DNA of 64,000 nucleotides from Sphingobacterium paludis (GCF_004364125.1 NZ_SNZV01000001.1:62001-126000); one strand, 5' to 3'. Positions 55,501 to 63,447 are shown, counted from the stretch's first letter. Notes: a model not told the origin generated them from the letters alone. Translations and numbers: made by a program.

Positions 55501-55737
55501 CATGTAGATCATCCCTGGCGTACCGTTGATCTGGCTTTCAATAGGCGTAGTCACCGTTTGCTCAACGGTTTGTGCATCAGCGCCAGTATAGTTGGCCGTC
55601 ACCGTCACCGTAGGTGGCGCTATGGATGGGTATTGACTGATTGGCAATGTCATGATGGAAATCGTACCAATGATCATAATCAAGATCGAGATAACGATTG
55701 CCGTGACAGGCCTTTTTATAAATACTTCTGAGATCAT
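52567..55737 (-). CDS. RND efflux pump inner-membrane transporter (HAE1, AcrB-like)
   Basis: The 1056-residue protein has the AcrB architecture: twelve transmembrane helices in two halves and two large periplasmic loops. The first helix region is KRPVTAIVISIL, and the proton-relay pair is in IVVDDAIVVVEAVQ. The duplicated second half shows AAKNAILIVEFA. It exports drugs or other amphipathic compounds by proton antiport with the adaptor and TolC-like partner encoded upstream. It is the last gene of the operon. Confidence 0.95.
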   Translation of the reverse strand: MISEVFIKRPVTAIVISILIMIIGTISIMTLPISQYPSIAPPTVTVTANYTGADAQTVEQTVTTPIESQINGTPGMIYMSSNSTSNGQSTITVTFEVGTDIDVATLDVQNRVGIAEPALPEAVRRLGVVTRKANTDILMLVSLVSPKGTRDDKFLANYANLYVKDAILRVKGVGDVTAFGQPFSMRVWLDANKLTALRLTPADVSTAISEQNLRIPGGSVGAPPLQNSQVFEYPVITDSDLSSVEDFEEIIVKSNRDGSIVLLKDVARVELGQFSYATTTRTDGMISTGMMVAQTPGGNAVETAEGIYAALDQMKQSFPQDVDYVVGYETVSVVHASIDSVIHTLVEALILVTLVVFFFLQSWRATLIPVLAIPVSVVGTFIFFTLFGFSINNLTLLAFVLAIGIVVDDAIVVVEAVQHYIDHYKMSAREATVRAMKDITAPVIAIALILAAVFIPVGFIPGMVGKLYQQFAITIAVSVMLSAFIALSLTPALCSLLLKPTSVNKDAKGLNKFFYKFNLWFERVTHKYSKGVRVSIRRAPLALIILLCIFIGTGYMFTTKPTGFIPTEDNGSFFAGVNLPEGSSASRTAAVLTELNDQFRKDFPEIEHVTLIAGINILNRSFKSNAATLFVSLKPWAERKRTAADITGAIMGKYASYGKARVLAVTPPAIPGLGTSGGFSLMIQDQQTVDIKQFEAVVGKFLGAANQRPEIGMAYTLFNSNSPNFKIAVNREQAKKMLVPISSIYSTISSYLGSAYINDFTRYGRNFRVVTQADNSYRMNIEDINKLYVNNTEGSPVPLSTLVTWQMVQNPSIINHYNIFRSIEISGSAAPGYSSGDALRALSEVAAETLPNGYSYDFSGLSLQESQSGNTTIMIFALCIIFVFLLLASLYESWSVPFSILLSVPIGIFGAILTLTLIPTLDNNIYAQIGLVTIIGLAAKNAILIVEFAKERVDIGMPLMDAIIDAVKLRLRPIIMTSFAFILGIIPLMLSTGAGAFSRQTIGWTVFGGMMAATLIAIFIVPVLFYVITKMAYGKKKLAELEASFDEEKAKNLSAH

Positions 55738-55767
55738 TTTATTTTTTTTAGTTTAGGACTTTAACGA

Positions 55768-56913
55768 CTATTTCTGTGGAGCGTTATTGGCAGCAGGAGG
55801 ATTCTCTACGACCTTCGCACCATTTCTCACATTCATCAGACCGTCAACAATTATTTTTTCACCCGCCTCAACGCCGGATTCCACCACTACATTTTCACCG
55901 ACCTTCAGTCCTAATTTTACAGGACGGATTTCGGCTTGGCTGCTGTCATTAACCACAAATACATTGTACACACCTAATTGATCTTGTACACCTTTGAATG
56001 GAATAATAGCCTGTTCGCTGGATGAGGTACTCTTCACGTTTACGGTAAGGTTCATACCTGCACGTAATACATTTTGCGGGTTGCTAAACGTAGCGCGAAC
56101 AGCAATGGTACCAGTTCTTGGGTCAACCGCTCGGTCGATGATCGAAACGCGACCAAAATCGGTATATGTCGTTCCATCAGGAAGCACGGCACTGATTTCT
56201 GTCGCTGATTTGCCAGATTGATAGGCTGCATATTCAGCAATTTCTCGTTCACTGATCTGAAACTCCACGGTGATGGGGTCAATGGTGCTGATGGTGTTGA
56301 TCTCTGTGGTTCCGGGCGATACCAAAGCGCCTACACGAACCATGGAAATGCCGACCACACCACTGTACGGCGCACGTATAACCGCACGCTGTAGGTTCGT
56401 CTGTGCTGTGGTTAAAGCTGCTTGTGCCGACTGTACCTGTGCTTTTTGGTTACTTACTTCGGTCAATGCATTGTCCAACGTCTGTTTTGCAATCGCATCT
56501 TTATCGGCCAATGTTTGGTAGCGTGTCAAATCTTTTTCCCCGCGCTGTAAGGTAGCTTTCGCTATTTCTACAGCTGCTTTCGCCTGATCCACTGCTGCCT
56601 GGTATCGGATACGGTCGATCTCATAAAGCACTTGGCCTTTAGCCACAGATGCTCCATCGGTTACATTTATTTTCGTTACATACCCGCTCACTTCGGCAAA
56701 AATCTTGGTTTCCTGCAATGGGATAACACTGCCGGGGTAGCTCTTTATGCCTGATACAATCTGTTTTTCAACAGCAACGGTCGATACGGGAACGGCAGGC
56801 TGTTCTTGACCAGCCCCTTGTTGTTGCTTGGCCGGTTTGTCGCCAGACCCACAAGATTGCCAGAACAATCCTGAACTTATGATTAATGCCGAAAATAAAA
56901 AGTTCTTATTCAT
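55768..56913 (-). CDS. RND efflux periplasmic adaptor subunit
   Basis: The 381-residue membrane-fusion protein begins with a lipoprotein-type signal (LIISSGLFWQSC). Lipoyl-like strands (VTKINVTDGASVAKGQVLYEID), an alpha hairpin rich in Ala and Gln (about residues 105-165), and beta-barrel and membrane-proximal domains follow. It bridges pump and outer-membrane channel. The gene is 33 bp downstream of the tolC-like gene and 30 bp before the pump gene. Confidence 0.94.
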   Translation of the reverse strand: MNKNFLFSALIISSGLFWQSCGSGDKPAKQQQGAGQEQPAVPVSTVAVEKQIVSGIKSYPGSVIPLQETKIFAEVSGYVTKINVTDGASVAKGQVLYEIDRIRYQAAVDQAKAAVEIAKATLQRGEKDLTRYQTLADKDAIAKQTLDNALTEVSNQKAQVQSAQAALTTAQTNLQRAVIRAPYSGVVGISMVRVGALVSPGTTEINTISTIDPITVEFQISEREIAEYAAYQSGKSATEISAVLPDGTTYTDFGRVSIIDRAVDPRTGTIAVRATFSNPQNVLRAGMNLTVNVKSTSSSEQAIIPFKGVQDQLGVYNVFVVNDSSQAEIRPVKLGLKVGENVVVESGVEAGEKIIVDGLMNVRNGAKVVENPPAANNAPQK

Positions 56914-56946
56914 GGTTTCGTGTATTTCTTTATTTAATAAGGTTTG

Positions 56947-58281
56947 TTACTCTGTGATATCAACTGTTCCTAAAGCGCGTTGGATATCTAGCTTGCTAGC
57001 CAACACAGCATACAAGGCATTTAGATAATTTAGTTGGCTCGTCTTCAAATCTGTTTCTGCAGTCATCAACTCCAGGTAGGTTTTTACACCCGCATCGTAC
57101 TGTAATTTGATGGTATTGTAAACATCTTCGGAAAGCTCCATGTTTCCTTTAGCATTGCGCCATTCATTCATATTCGAACGGTAGTTTGCCATGGCTGCCG
57201 AATACTCGGTGCTGATCTGGTTTTCCAGGTTTCGAAGATCCCAAGCTATGCGCTCTTCCTGCAATTCGGATTTACGGATTTCTTGGATACGTTTGGTTCC
57301 CGTAAATATCGGAACCGATAGCGATAGCCCTACGGATGAGCTTGGGAAATTCGTTGCATACAGCCTACTAAATTCATTGTTAAAAAAGTTGGCATTGTAC
57401 ATACCATAGGCGCCCAGCTGCGGTAAAATCTGCCATTTCTGATATTGGGTATTCAGCTTCTGAAGATTCTTTAACGTTTCTGTTTGGCGGTACTCCACTC
57501 GGTTAGCGTAGCTCAAAATTTCCGTTGTATCTAGCAGAATGTTGTTTTCCATGGCTTGGTTTTCAAATGAAAGCGTCATGGATTCTTTTGGGTTTAGCCC
57601 CAACAACATCTTCAGGTAATCGTATTTATAACTGCGCATCTCTTTGGCCGTCTTCAGCTCGGCATTGGCGTTATTTAACGATATTAATGCCCGTTTGAAA
57701 TCGGTCTTATCCACCAAACCGGTTTCATAGCGTGCGTTCGCTTCGGTGTATTGACGTTGCAAGCGGGCTATGTTTTCGTTGATGATGTTGATCGATTCTT
57801 CAGATGTTAGTATGTCGTAGTAAGCCTTACTAACATCCACTACCGTACTGATTCTTGTGCTTTCAATGTTTTGGTCATTTTGTTGGCGTACGTATTTCGC
57901 AGCGCGCGAAGCTTGGAATAGTTCGGGGCTTAAGATTGCTTGATCGGCACGTACACCGAATGAACTCGTGTTTTTTTGACCCATCTGTATCACCTGCCCG
58001 TTGATCACGTTGGTAGGTATCTGGATGGCATGCGCCAAGGTTCCCGTGGCATTGATCTGTGGAAACCATCCAGACAGCGCAGAGGCTATTTCCCGTTCGC
58101 CGATCTCTTTGTCGATATCAGCTTGTATTAATTCTATTTTATTTTGTAATGCAAAGTCGATTAGTTCGTCTAATGTTGCATTGCTGTTCAATTTTCCATG
58201 ATCCTCGGTCGATTGTGCGTAAGAAGTCCCCGCTATGCACGTCGCGAGTAGGAAAGATAAAGCAACTTTGTTAAATCTCAT
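56947..58281 (-). CDS. TolC-family outer membrane efflux channel
   Basis: From ATG 58281 the 444-residue protein has a signal peptide (MRFNKVALSFLLATCIAGTS) and two internally related coiled-coil/barrel halves. TLDELIDFALQNK opens the first, and the tail LQYDAGVKTYLELMTAETDLKTSQLNYL lies in the last helix pair. It is the exit duct of the pump. The start is 1 bp past the tetR stop; the longer frame from 58317 would overlap tetR. Confidence 0.93.
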   Translation of the reverse strand: MRFNKVALSFLLATCIAGTSYAQSTEDHGKLNSNATLDELIDFALQNKIELIQADIDKEIGEREIASALSGWFPQINATGTLAHAIQIPTNVINGQVIQMGQKNTSSFGVRADQAILSPELFQASRAAKYVRQQNDQNIESTRISTVVDVSKAYYDILTSEESINIINENIARLQRQYTEANARYETGLVDKTDFKRALISLNNANAELKTAKEMRSYKYDYLKMLLGLNPKESMTLSFENQAMENNILLDTTEILSYANRVEYRQTETLKNLQKLNTQYQKWQILPQLGAYGMYNANFFNNEFSRLYATNFPSSSVGLSLSVPIFTGTKRIQEIRKSELQEERIAWDLRNLENQISTEYSAAMANYRSNMNEWRNAKGNMELSEDVYNTIKLQYDAGVKTYLELMTAETDLKTSQLNYLNALYAVLASKLDIQRALGTVDITE

Positions 58282-58282
58282 A

Positions 58283-58861
58283 TTATTTATTGTTAACACC
58301 ATTCCAGATAATTTCAATTAAATCTTCCCGCCCTTGCTTCTGCGCCTGACAAAACCCGTAGGTCACCATCTTGACATGTGATGTAGCGGCTCCGATATAG
58401 AGCGAGATCAGCGTCGGAAAGCTGACGTTCCGTATAATTCCCGCTTCTATGCCCTCATCAAGAAACATACGCATACGATCTGCCCCGTAATAGCTAGGGT
58501 TTTTCGTTTTCTGTATGAGTTCATAATAAGGTGAAGAATAAAATTGTTCTATAAACCAAAAGATCTTCTTATTGGCCAGGTAATAGTCAACTAAACGGTT
58601 CCAGATATAAAAGAATTTCTCTTTGTAAGAGAGGCTTTCTTCGACATTAAAGATGTGTTCGTTTGTTTTCACCCGACAATAAGCAAATAGCTCGGTTATC
58701 AGTTCGTCTTTCGACGCAAAGTAGTGGTAGATTGTACCAGTCGCCACATTGGCGTGCGAAGCAATTTGACTCATTGGAGTCCCATGAAAGCCATTCTCGT
58801 TGATGAGGGTTAAGGTACTTTCGAAAATTGCTTCTTTTTTGTTTAGCAATTGAACGTTCAT
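58283..58861 (-). CDS. TetR-family repressor of the efflux operon
   Basis: The 192-residue protein has the helix-turn-helix TPMSQIASHANVATGTIYHYF at about residues 26-47, followed by an alpha-helical ligand domain. It starts the tetR-tolC-adaptor-pump operon, and a palindrome covers the promoter, so autoregulation by pump substrates is likely. ATG 58861 (MNVQLLNKKEAIFES) is chosen because the longer frame from 58903 reads through the promoter boxes. Confidence 0.92.
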   Translation of the reverse strand: MNVQLLNKKEAIFESTLTLINENGFHGTPMSQIASHANVATGTIYHYFASKDELITELFAYCRVKTNEHIFNVEESLSYKEKFFYIWNRLVDYYLANKKIFWFIEQFYSSPYYELIQKTKNPSYYGADRMRMFLDEGIEAGIIRNVSFPTLISLYIGAATSHVKMVTYGFCQAQKQGREDLIEIIWNGVNNK

Positions 58862-58868
58862 TCGGTTG

Positions 58869-58911
58869 CAAATGTAGCGAAAAAGCGCAATTACAAATGT
58901 CAAATATTTGT
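58869..58911 (-). promoter_or_regulatory. Promoter and candidate TetR operator of the efflux operon
   Basis: On the minus strand TACATTTG (58869-58876) is the -7 box and TTTG (58894-58897) lies 17 bp upstream as -33. ACAAAT (58893-58898) and ATTTGT (58906-58911) form inverted arms around the -33 box, a good place for a repressor to block RNA polymerase. Confidence 0.5.
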
Positions 58912-58986
58912 TATAAACCGGCGTTTTTATTCTATTATGACAAAACGCTTCCTATGTTAAATCTTTGTTAATTATGTGGCGTGCTA

Positions 58987-59017
58987 TTGGCAGGAGGTGG
59001 TCGATGCGTTATCTTTG
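58987..59017 (+). promoter_or_regulatory. Orphan promoter upstream of a candidate small RNA
   Basis: TTG (58987-58989) and TATCTTTG (59010-59017) are separated by 20 bp and both match the Bacteroidota consensus. No protein-coding gene lies downstream on this strand. Confidence 0.5.
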
Positions 59018-59023
59018 CAACTT

Positions 59024-59087
59024 CATAATTTAGGTTTATAATTGGTTAGCAAAGGTTTCCATTCTCCCCGTTTGGAAACCTTTTTTA
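59024..59087 (+). ncRNA. Candidate small RNA of about 60-65 nt
   Basis: A transcript starting about 7 nt after the orphan -7 box would end at the strong terminator at 59051-59086. It holds a short AU-rich 5' segment and a final hairpin whose 13-nt loop is C-rich (CTCCCC), able to pair with purine-rich sequence. No start codon with a sensible frame is present. The 3' end reaches the stop codon of the convergent cytochrome c gene. The assignment rests on promoter plus terminator only. Confidence 0.4.
59051..59086 (+). terminator. Rho-independent terminator, plus strand
   Basis: AAAGGTTTCC (59051-59060) pairs with GGAAACCTTT (59074-59083), and six T (59081-59086) follow. On the minus strand there is no U run, so it serves plus-strand transcription. 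Confidence 0.82.
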
Positions 59088-59510
59088 TTTGCAGGATGCT
59101 AAGCCCTTTTTAACCTCTTCTTGCGTAAAGTTATCGTTGCTATTTCCAAATCTTGTGGTGATGTATGTCAGGATATAAGCAATTTCAATGGGGCTAAGCT
59201 GCGGCACGCCTGGCATGGGCCCATCATACGTTTCGCCGTGTATGCTGACAGGCTCATTCAAGCCGAATTTTACGATACAGGCTAACCGGTGTCGGTTTTC
59301 ACGCTGGTATACCGTATCCGTAAGCGGGGGGTACAGCGCGCCCAAACCTTCTCCTTTAGCGCCATGGCAGTTTTGGCAGTGCGTTTGGTAAAGTTTCTGC
59401 CCATTCACGGCATATTGCGCAGTCTGTATGCTCACATTAGGCTGGCAGGAGAATGCTATGACTGCAATACCTAGACCAATAACCGCGAGGGAACGTATTT
59501 TCTTCTGCAT
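59085..59510 (-). CDS. c-type cytochrome lipoprotein
   Basis: The 141-residue protein has a lipoprotein signal ending IAFSC (Cys22), one heme c motif CQNCH (Cys45, Cys48, His49) and a later GPMPGVPQL with the likely axial Met. It is a small class I cytochrome tethered in the envelope. It starts 6 bp after the Sco-like gene, suggesting a link to cytochrome oxidase or other copper-dependent respiration. Confidence 0.9.
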   Translation of the reverse strand: MQKKIRSLAVIGLGIAVIAFSCQPNVSIQTAQYAVNGQKLYQTHCQNCHGAKGEGLGALYPPLTDTVYQRENRHRLACIVKFGLNEPVSIHGETYDGPMPGVPQLSPIEIAYILTYITTRFGNSNDNFTQEEVKKGLASCK

Positions 59511-59516
59511 AAGTGA

Positions 59517-60164
59517 TTACGGACGCTCCTGTAATAGGATTTCCAAGTCAGTAAAGAGCTGAGCGACCTGCTCTTCGTTTGTACCGTCATAAGCACCTCG
59601 TATACGCTTTTGTTGATCAATAAGCACCAAATATCCTTGATGATCATAGCCGCCAGGCGCAGAGGCATCTTCTTTCGTATAGACCAAGTATTTTTCAGAA
59701 ATGCCATAGATATCTTTTTTGCTACCCGTCACGAACTGCCATTGCGCATTGTCAACCCCAAGTTTCGTCGCGTAAGACTTGAGCACGCTTGGCGAATCAT
59801 ACTTGAAATCGATGCTGTGTGAAAGAAAAGCTAGCTTATCATTGCCTTTGTATTTTTCATACACCTTCAATAGATTTCGCTGCATAGTCGGGCAGATGCT
59901 AGGGCAATGCGTAAAGAAAAAGTTAGCCACATACACTTTATTCTCAAAGTCTTTATCGGTGATGATGGTACTGTCTTGATTAAGGAAAGTGAAGGCTGGT
60001 ATTTGGTGATACAAGGTATCAACAACCGTTTTGCCATCCACCACGCGCTCCACGGCTTCCCGTTCGCCAATGATAGGAAGCTTCTTGTTATTTCTTCCTG
60101 TGCAAGCTGATAACAGTAAGGCTACTATGCAAACTGGAAGATAAGGTGTTCTGTATCCTGCCAT
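59517..60164 (-). CDS. SCO1/SenC-family copper chaperone
   Basis: The 215-residue thioredoxin-fold protein has a signal peptide with a possible lipobox (LLSAC), the copper-binding pair in HCPSICPTM, and the conserved distal His in YDHQGYLVLID. It delivers copper or reduces the CuA site of cytochrome c oxidase. It is flanked by the cytochrome c gene (6 bp) and the lipoprotein gene (2 bp), so the three form one operon. Confidence 0.93.
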   Translation of the reverse strand: MAGYRTPYLPVCIVALLLSACTGRNNKKLPIIGEREAVERVVDGKTVVDTLYHQIPAFTFLNQDSTIITDKDFENKVYVANFFFTHCPSICPTMQRNLLKVYEKYKGNDKLAFLSHSIDFKYDSPSVLKSYATKLGVDNAQWQFVTGSKKDIYGISEKYLVYTKEDASAPGGYDHQGYLVLIDQQKRIRGAYDGTNEEQVAQLFTDLEILLQERP

Positions 60165-60166
60165 GA

Positions 60167-60601
60167 TTATTTTTTAAACGGTGCCAAGGTTTTTTGGGCA
60201 CTTTTGTTTACCGTTTCGAATTCTCCTTTTAAGGTGCTTATGCGCTCCACTTCTGCGTGTTGATAGGCGACATCGCTGCTATCCGGATTGTACTCCTTCA
60301 TCCACTCCATCATTTTATCCGTAGCAGACTCCAGGTCTCCTTTCAGTTTTGTCAGCGCTTGGCGGCTGGCTGCTGTATCGAGTCCCTGATGATCCGCCTT
60401 TACCGCATTAAAATTTGTCAGTAAAGAGTCTACCACTATACCCTGTCTATCAAAGTTCGAAATTTCCGGCATGATTTCATCATGCACCTCAATAGCCTTT
60501 TGCGAAATAATCTTTGGATCGTTTTTCTCTTCTTTCATGTTTTGACAGCTGGCTGTAAGAAGGAGTCCTATCGCTGTCGTGCTTAAAACTAAATTTTTCA
60601 T
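60167..60601 (-). CDS. Lipoprotein of unknown function in the Sco/cytochrome c operon
   Basis: From ATG 60601 the 144-residue product starts MKNLVLSTTAIGLLLTASC (lipobox LTASC, Cys19). The mature part is helical and charged, with regularly spaced Lys/Glu/Asp and a MMEWMKEYNPD segment. No family is known to me. The stop lies 2 bp before the Sco start, so it is probably the first gene of the operon. The longer frame from 60637 adds an Asn/Lys-rich segment before the signal. Confidence 0.75.
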   Translation of the reverse strand: MKNLVLSTTAIGLLLTASCQNMKEEKNDPKIISQKAIEVHDEIMPEISNFDRQGIVVDSLLTNFNAVKADHQGLDTAASRQALTKLKGDLESATDKMMEWMKEYNPDSSDVAYQHAEVERISTLKGEFETVNKSAQKTLAPFKK

Positions 60602-60722
60602 ATTGTTATTTTTATTATTTTGATGCTCATTCGCCAACCGGTGGATTCATGTGCACGCTCATCTTTAGCAACTGTATTCATTTTTTTTCCAGTCACCTCG
60701 TGGCCATTGTTTAGTGCCGCTG

Positions 60723-61226
60723 CTAAGATTCTGGCACATTAACGGTCGTACCGGCAACACGTGGTCTTGACAGATCACGGATGTAAATCTCATTTGTTGA
60801 TCGGGCACAGAGCACGCCGGCTTGGTCGTAAATATAGATTTCAAACTCTCGGACGACTTTGCCAAATTTTGTTACCTCCTCTAACGCCTGTTGAACATCT
60901 TGCTCATCGATTTTGACTGTGAAAACTAGATGCTTAGCCGCTGGTTTGAGATAGGATATCTTCGCAGATTTAAGCCAGGTTACTGTTTTTTTTATATTCT
61001 TTCGTTTAAAGATCTGGTCAAGCAACAACGTGTGAATCGGATCCACGGAGGAAAAGATCGTGCCGCCAAAAATGGTACCATTTAAATTGCGATTTAGGAT
61101 GCTCTTGCTGATCTTGATATCCATCTGTTGAAAATCAGGATATATCTTTTTTACCCAAATCCTTTGGAAGAAGAATGGGGGATAGCACCTGAGTAACCAT
61201 TTCAACACTTTTGGGGAAAGCTGCAT
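60723..61226 (-). CDS. DUF4442 hotdog-fold protein
   Basis: From ATG 61226 (MQLSPKVLKWLLRCYPPFF) the 167-residue protein matches DUF4442: MDIKISKSILNRNLNGTIFGGTIFSSVDP is the hotdog helix region, followed by alternating strands. The family is related to acyl-CoA thioesterases and lipid transfer proteins; the function is unknown. The frame from 61295 adds 23 residues without family support. It diverges from the MFS gene. Confidence 0.78.
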   Translation of the reverse strand: MQLSPKVLKWLLRCYPPFFFQRIWVKKIYPDFQQMDIKISKSILNRNLNGTIFGGTIFSSVDPIHTLLLDQIFKRKNIKKTVTWLKSAKISYLKPAAKHLVFTVKIDEQDVQQALEEVTKFGKVVREFEIYIYDQAGVLCARSTNEIYIRDLSRPRVAGTTVNVPES

Positions 61227-61330
61227 AATGCAAATATAAAACTCCCAACGATTATCGCATGATTCCATACTGTTTAATTCTTGTAATAAATGCAAAACGG
61301 TTGTAAATTGCTCTATTAAAACTTAGTCTT

Positions 61331-62554
61331 ATGGAAGAATGGGATAAGCCGCGAAAAGTGTGGCTATTGGTATTGGTTGCATCGTTAGGTTATTTTGTAG
61401 ACATTTATGACCTTATCATTTTTTCCATCGTGCGGGTGGAGTCGTTCCGGGATATTGGCCTAGCGGAAGAGTACATGCGATCCGAAGGCGAGTTTGTACT
61501 CAATATGCAAATGGCTGGTTTGTTGATCGGCGGACTCATATGGGGAATCATTGCGGATAAATATGGTCGTTTACGCGTGTTATTTGGCTCTATTTTGCTT
61601 TATTCATTAGCGAATGTGTATAACGGTTTTGTGCAGGATGTTTCCACCTATGCTTGGGTAAGGTTTATTGCGGGGATTGGTTTGGCTGGTGAATTGGGAG
61701 CAGGCATCACACTAGTAAGCGAATCCATGTCGAAGGGAAAACGAGGCTACGGTACGATGATTGTTGCAGGCGTAGGTGTATTGGGTGCGATACTGGCTTA
61801 CTTTATTTCCGAGTGGTTTAGTTGGCGAACCGCTTATTTCGTTGGTGGTGGAATGGGCATTTGCCTGCTGTTCTTACGCGTAGGCATTTTCGAATCGGGG
61901 GTGTATAGGCAGCAGGAGCATAAGGATGTTCCGAAAGGTGATATACGACTATTGTTTGGTCATAAAGAACGTCTCCTCCGGTATGTTTACTGTTTGTGCA
62001 TTGGGCTGCCCATCTGGTTTGTGGTCGGGGTATTGGTTACGCAGGCGCCCGAGATTGGAAAGGCACTATCTGCTCAAACACCCCTCAGCGCTGGTAAAGG
62101 CGTTATGTTCACGTATTTGGGGATTTCATTAGGAGACGTGATGGCGGGGATATTGGCACAATGGCTAAAATCGCGGAAAAAAGTAGTTTTCCTTTGCCAG
62201 ATCTTGATTATTCTTTTTTCATTGGTGTACCTCTCCAGCGATGGAATCACAGAACAAAAATTTCTTTCTCTAGCTTTTTTAATGGGGGTAGGTGTGGGCT
62301 ATTGGGCCACCTTCGTCACGATAGCAGCAGAGCAGTTCGGTACAAATTTACGAGCAACAGTGGCAACAACGGCACCTAATTTTGTACGAGGCGCTCTGAT
62401 CCCATCCACAATTTTATATGGCTGGTTGCTGACCCACGTCGGGATTTTGTACGCGGCGATGGGTGTTACTTTACTTTTATCGGCTATCGCCATTTTTGCG
62501 TTAACACGATTAAAAGAAAGCTTTAATAAAGATTTAAACTATGTAGAACAGTAG
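61331..62554 (+). CDS. MFS transporter of the metabolite:proton symporter type
   Basis: The 407-residue protein has twelve predicted helices. The first (LVASLGYFVDIYDLIIFS) resembles aromatic acid or sugar:H+ symporters, and motif A between helices 2 and 3 reads GGLIWGIIADKYGRLRVL. The region AGIGLAGELGAGITLVSESM matches the motif B to C zone. The substrate is unknown. It converges with the small Cys-rich gene 28 bp away. Confidence 0.85.
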   Translation: MEEWDKPRKVWLLVLVASLGYFVDIYDLIIFSIVRVESFRDIGLAEEYMRSEGEFVLNMQMAGLLIGGLIWGIIADKYGRLRVLFGSILLYSLANVYNGFVQDVSTYAWVRFIAGIGLAGELGAGITLVSESMSKGKRGYGTMIVAGVGVLGAILAYFISEWFSWRTAYFVGGGMGICLLFLRVGIFESGVYRQQEHKDVPKGDIRLLFGHKERLLRYVYCLCIGLPIWFVVGVLVTQAPEIGKALSAQTPLSAGKGVMFTYLGISLGDVMAGILAQWLKSRKKVVFLCQILIILFSLVYLSSDGITEQKFLSLAFLMGVGVGYWATFVTIAAEQFGTNLRATVATTAPNFVRGALIPSTILYGWLLTHVGILYAAMGVTLLLSAIAIFALTRLKESFNKDLNYVEQ

Positions 62555-62582
62555 GTGGGAGCGTGCGCTATGGAACGGCGGC

Positions 62583-62750
62583 CTAGCGATCAGGACATTT
62601 CTTACAGCGCTTACCCCGTTTGTATTTCTTGCAGCACTTTTTAAATACACAGCAGCCCATATCCGGATCGCACTTAAATCCCTTTTTGGTATCACCAAAA
62701 AAGGGATTATCCATTTCTTCATGCCCTAATGGGCTTGTTATCAGTTCCAT
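62583..62750 (-). CDS. 55-residue cysteine-rich small protein
   Basis: The minus-strand frame from ATG 62750 to TAG 62583 encodes a 55-residue protein beginning MELITSPLGHEEMDNPFFGD. It ends in a basic region with seven Cys (27, 33, 34, 39, 40, 49 and 52), among them CC pairs and a final CKKC. It has no signal peptide. The Cys/Lys pattern suggests metal binding, perhaps with RNA or DNA contact; this is inference. It lies 31 bp upstream of the udk stop on the same strand... in transcription order udk comes before it in position but after it in direction, so it could be the lead gene of its own short unit. No family is recognised. Confidence 0.7.
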   Translation of the reverse strand: MELITSPLGHEEMDNPFFGDTKKGFKCDPDMGCCVFKKCCKKYKRGKRCKKCPDR

Positions 62751-62781
62751 CACGATACAAATATAGCTATTTAGATTTTAT

Positions 62782-63426
62782 TTAAATAATGGTGATGTCT
62801 GATTTTTTTTCACGAAGATCCATAGAGATTTTGTTGGCGGCATCATCGATGATTTTCGGATCATCGGTATTATTGATAATGACTAAGTCGCAAATGGGTT
62901 TGTAGGGTGCTAAAAACTCCTTGTAGGATGGCACCACATGATTTACCCATTTGTACATCACATCGTCATGGTCATAACCCCTTTCTATCAAATCGCGGCG
63001 CAATCTTCTTTCCAATGCTACGGACTCTTCGGCATCCAAAAATATACGAAAATCGAGTAGCTCATTGACTTCTTCGTAATGAAAGATAAACAGACCCTCA
63101 ACAATCAGAATAGGAGCAGGTTTGATCGCCAACATTTTTGGTTTTATATCCGGATTGTTGAACGTATATTCTTCCCGATAAACCGTTTGGCCGTTAAACA
63201 GCTGTTTTATATCGTGATAAAAAGCCTCCCGGTTGATGGAAGTGGGCACATCAAAATTGTAAAGCCTATTTTCCTCCCGCGTTTTTGTATTGGCCGGTAT
63301 GTAATAATCGTCCTGCGATATCAGTGTAACATCTTCAGGTAAGAAATGATTGAGAAAACTCCTTAGAAAAAAGGTCTTTCCAGACCCACTACTCCCCGCT
63401 ATCCCAATTACGTAAGGTTTGTTCAT
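62782..63426 (-). CDS. udk: Uridine kinase family protein
   Basis: The 214-residue kinase has the P-loop GIAGSSGSGKT (residues 8-18), SQDDYY with the catalytic Asp, and ERRLRRDLIERGY, all typical of Udk. It phosphorylates uridine or cytidine for salvage. It is 21 bp downstream of the LysM gene and 31 bp upstream of the Cys-rich small gene, all on the minus strand. Confidence 0.9.
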   Translation of the reverse strand: MNKPYVIGIAGSSGSGKTFFLRSFLNHFLPEDVTLISQDDYYIPANTKTREENRLYNFDVPTSINREAFYHDIKQLFNGQTVYREEYTFNNPDIKPKMLAIKPAPILIVEGLFIFHYEEVNELLDFRIFLDAEESVALERRLRRDLIERGYDHDDVMYKWVNHVVPSYKEFLAPYKPICDLVIINNTDDPKIIDDAANKISMDLREKKSDITII

Positions 63427-63447
63427 CTATGCACTATTTATCTAAAA

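Noticed and set aside
60665..60865. Minus-strand 66-residue frame at the end of the DUF4442 gene
   Set aside because: It overlaps the better supported DUF4442 frame and shows no family or signal features.
62534..62722. 62-residue minus-strand frame overlapping the MFS 3' end
   Set aside because: It is an out-of-frame shadow of the Cys-rich small gene, which has the better start and composition.
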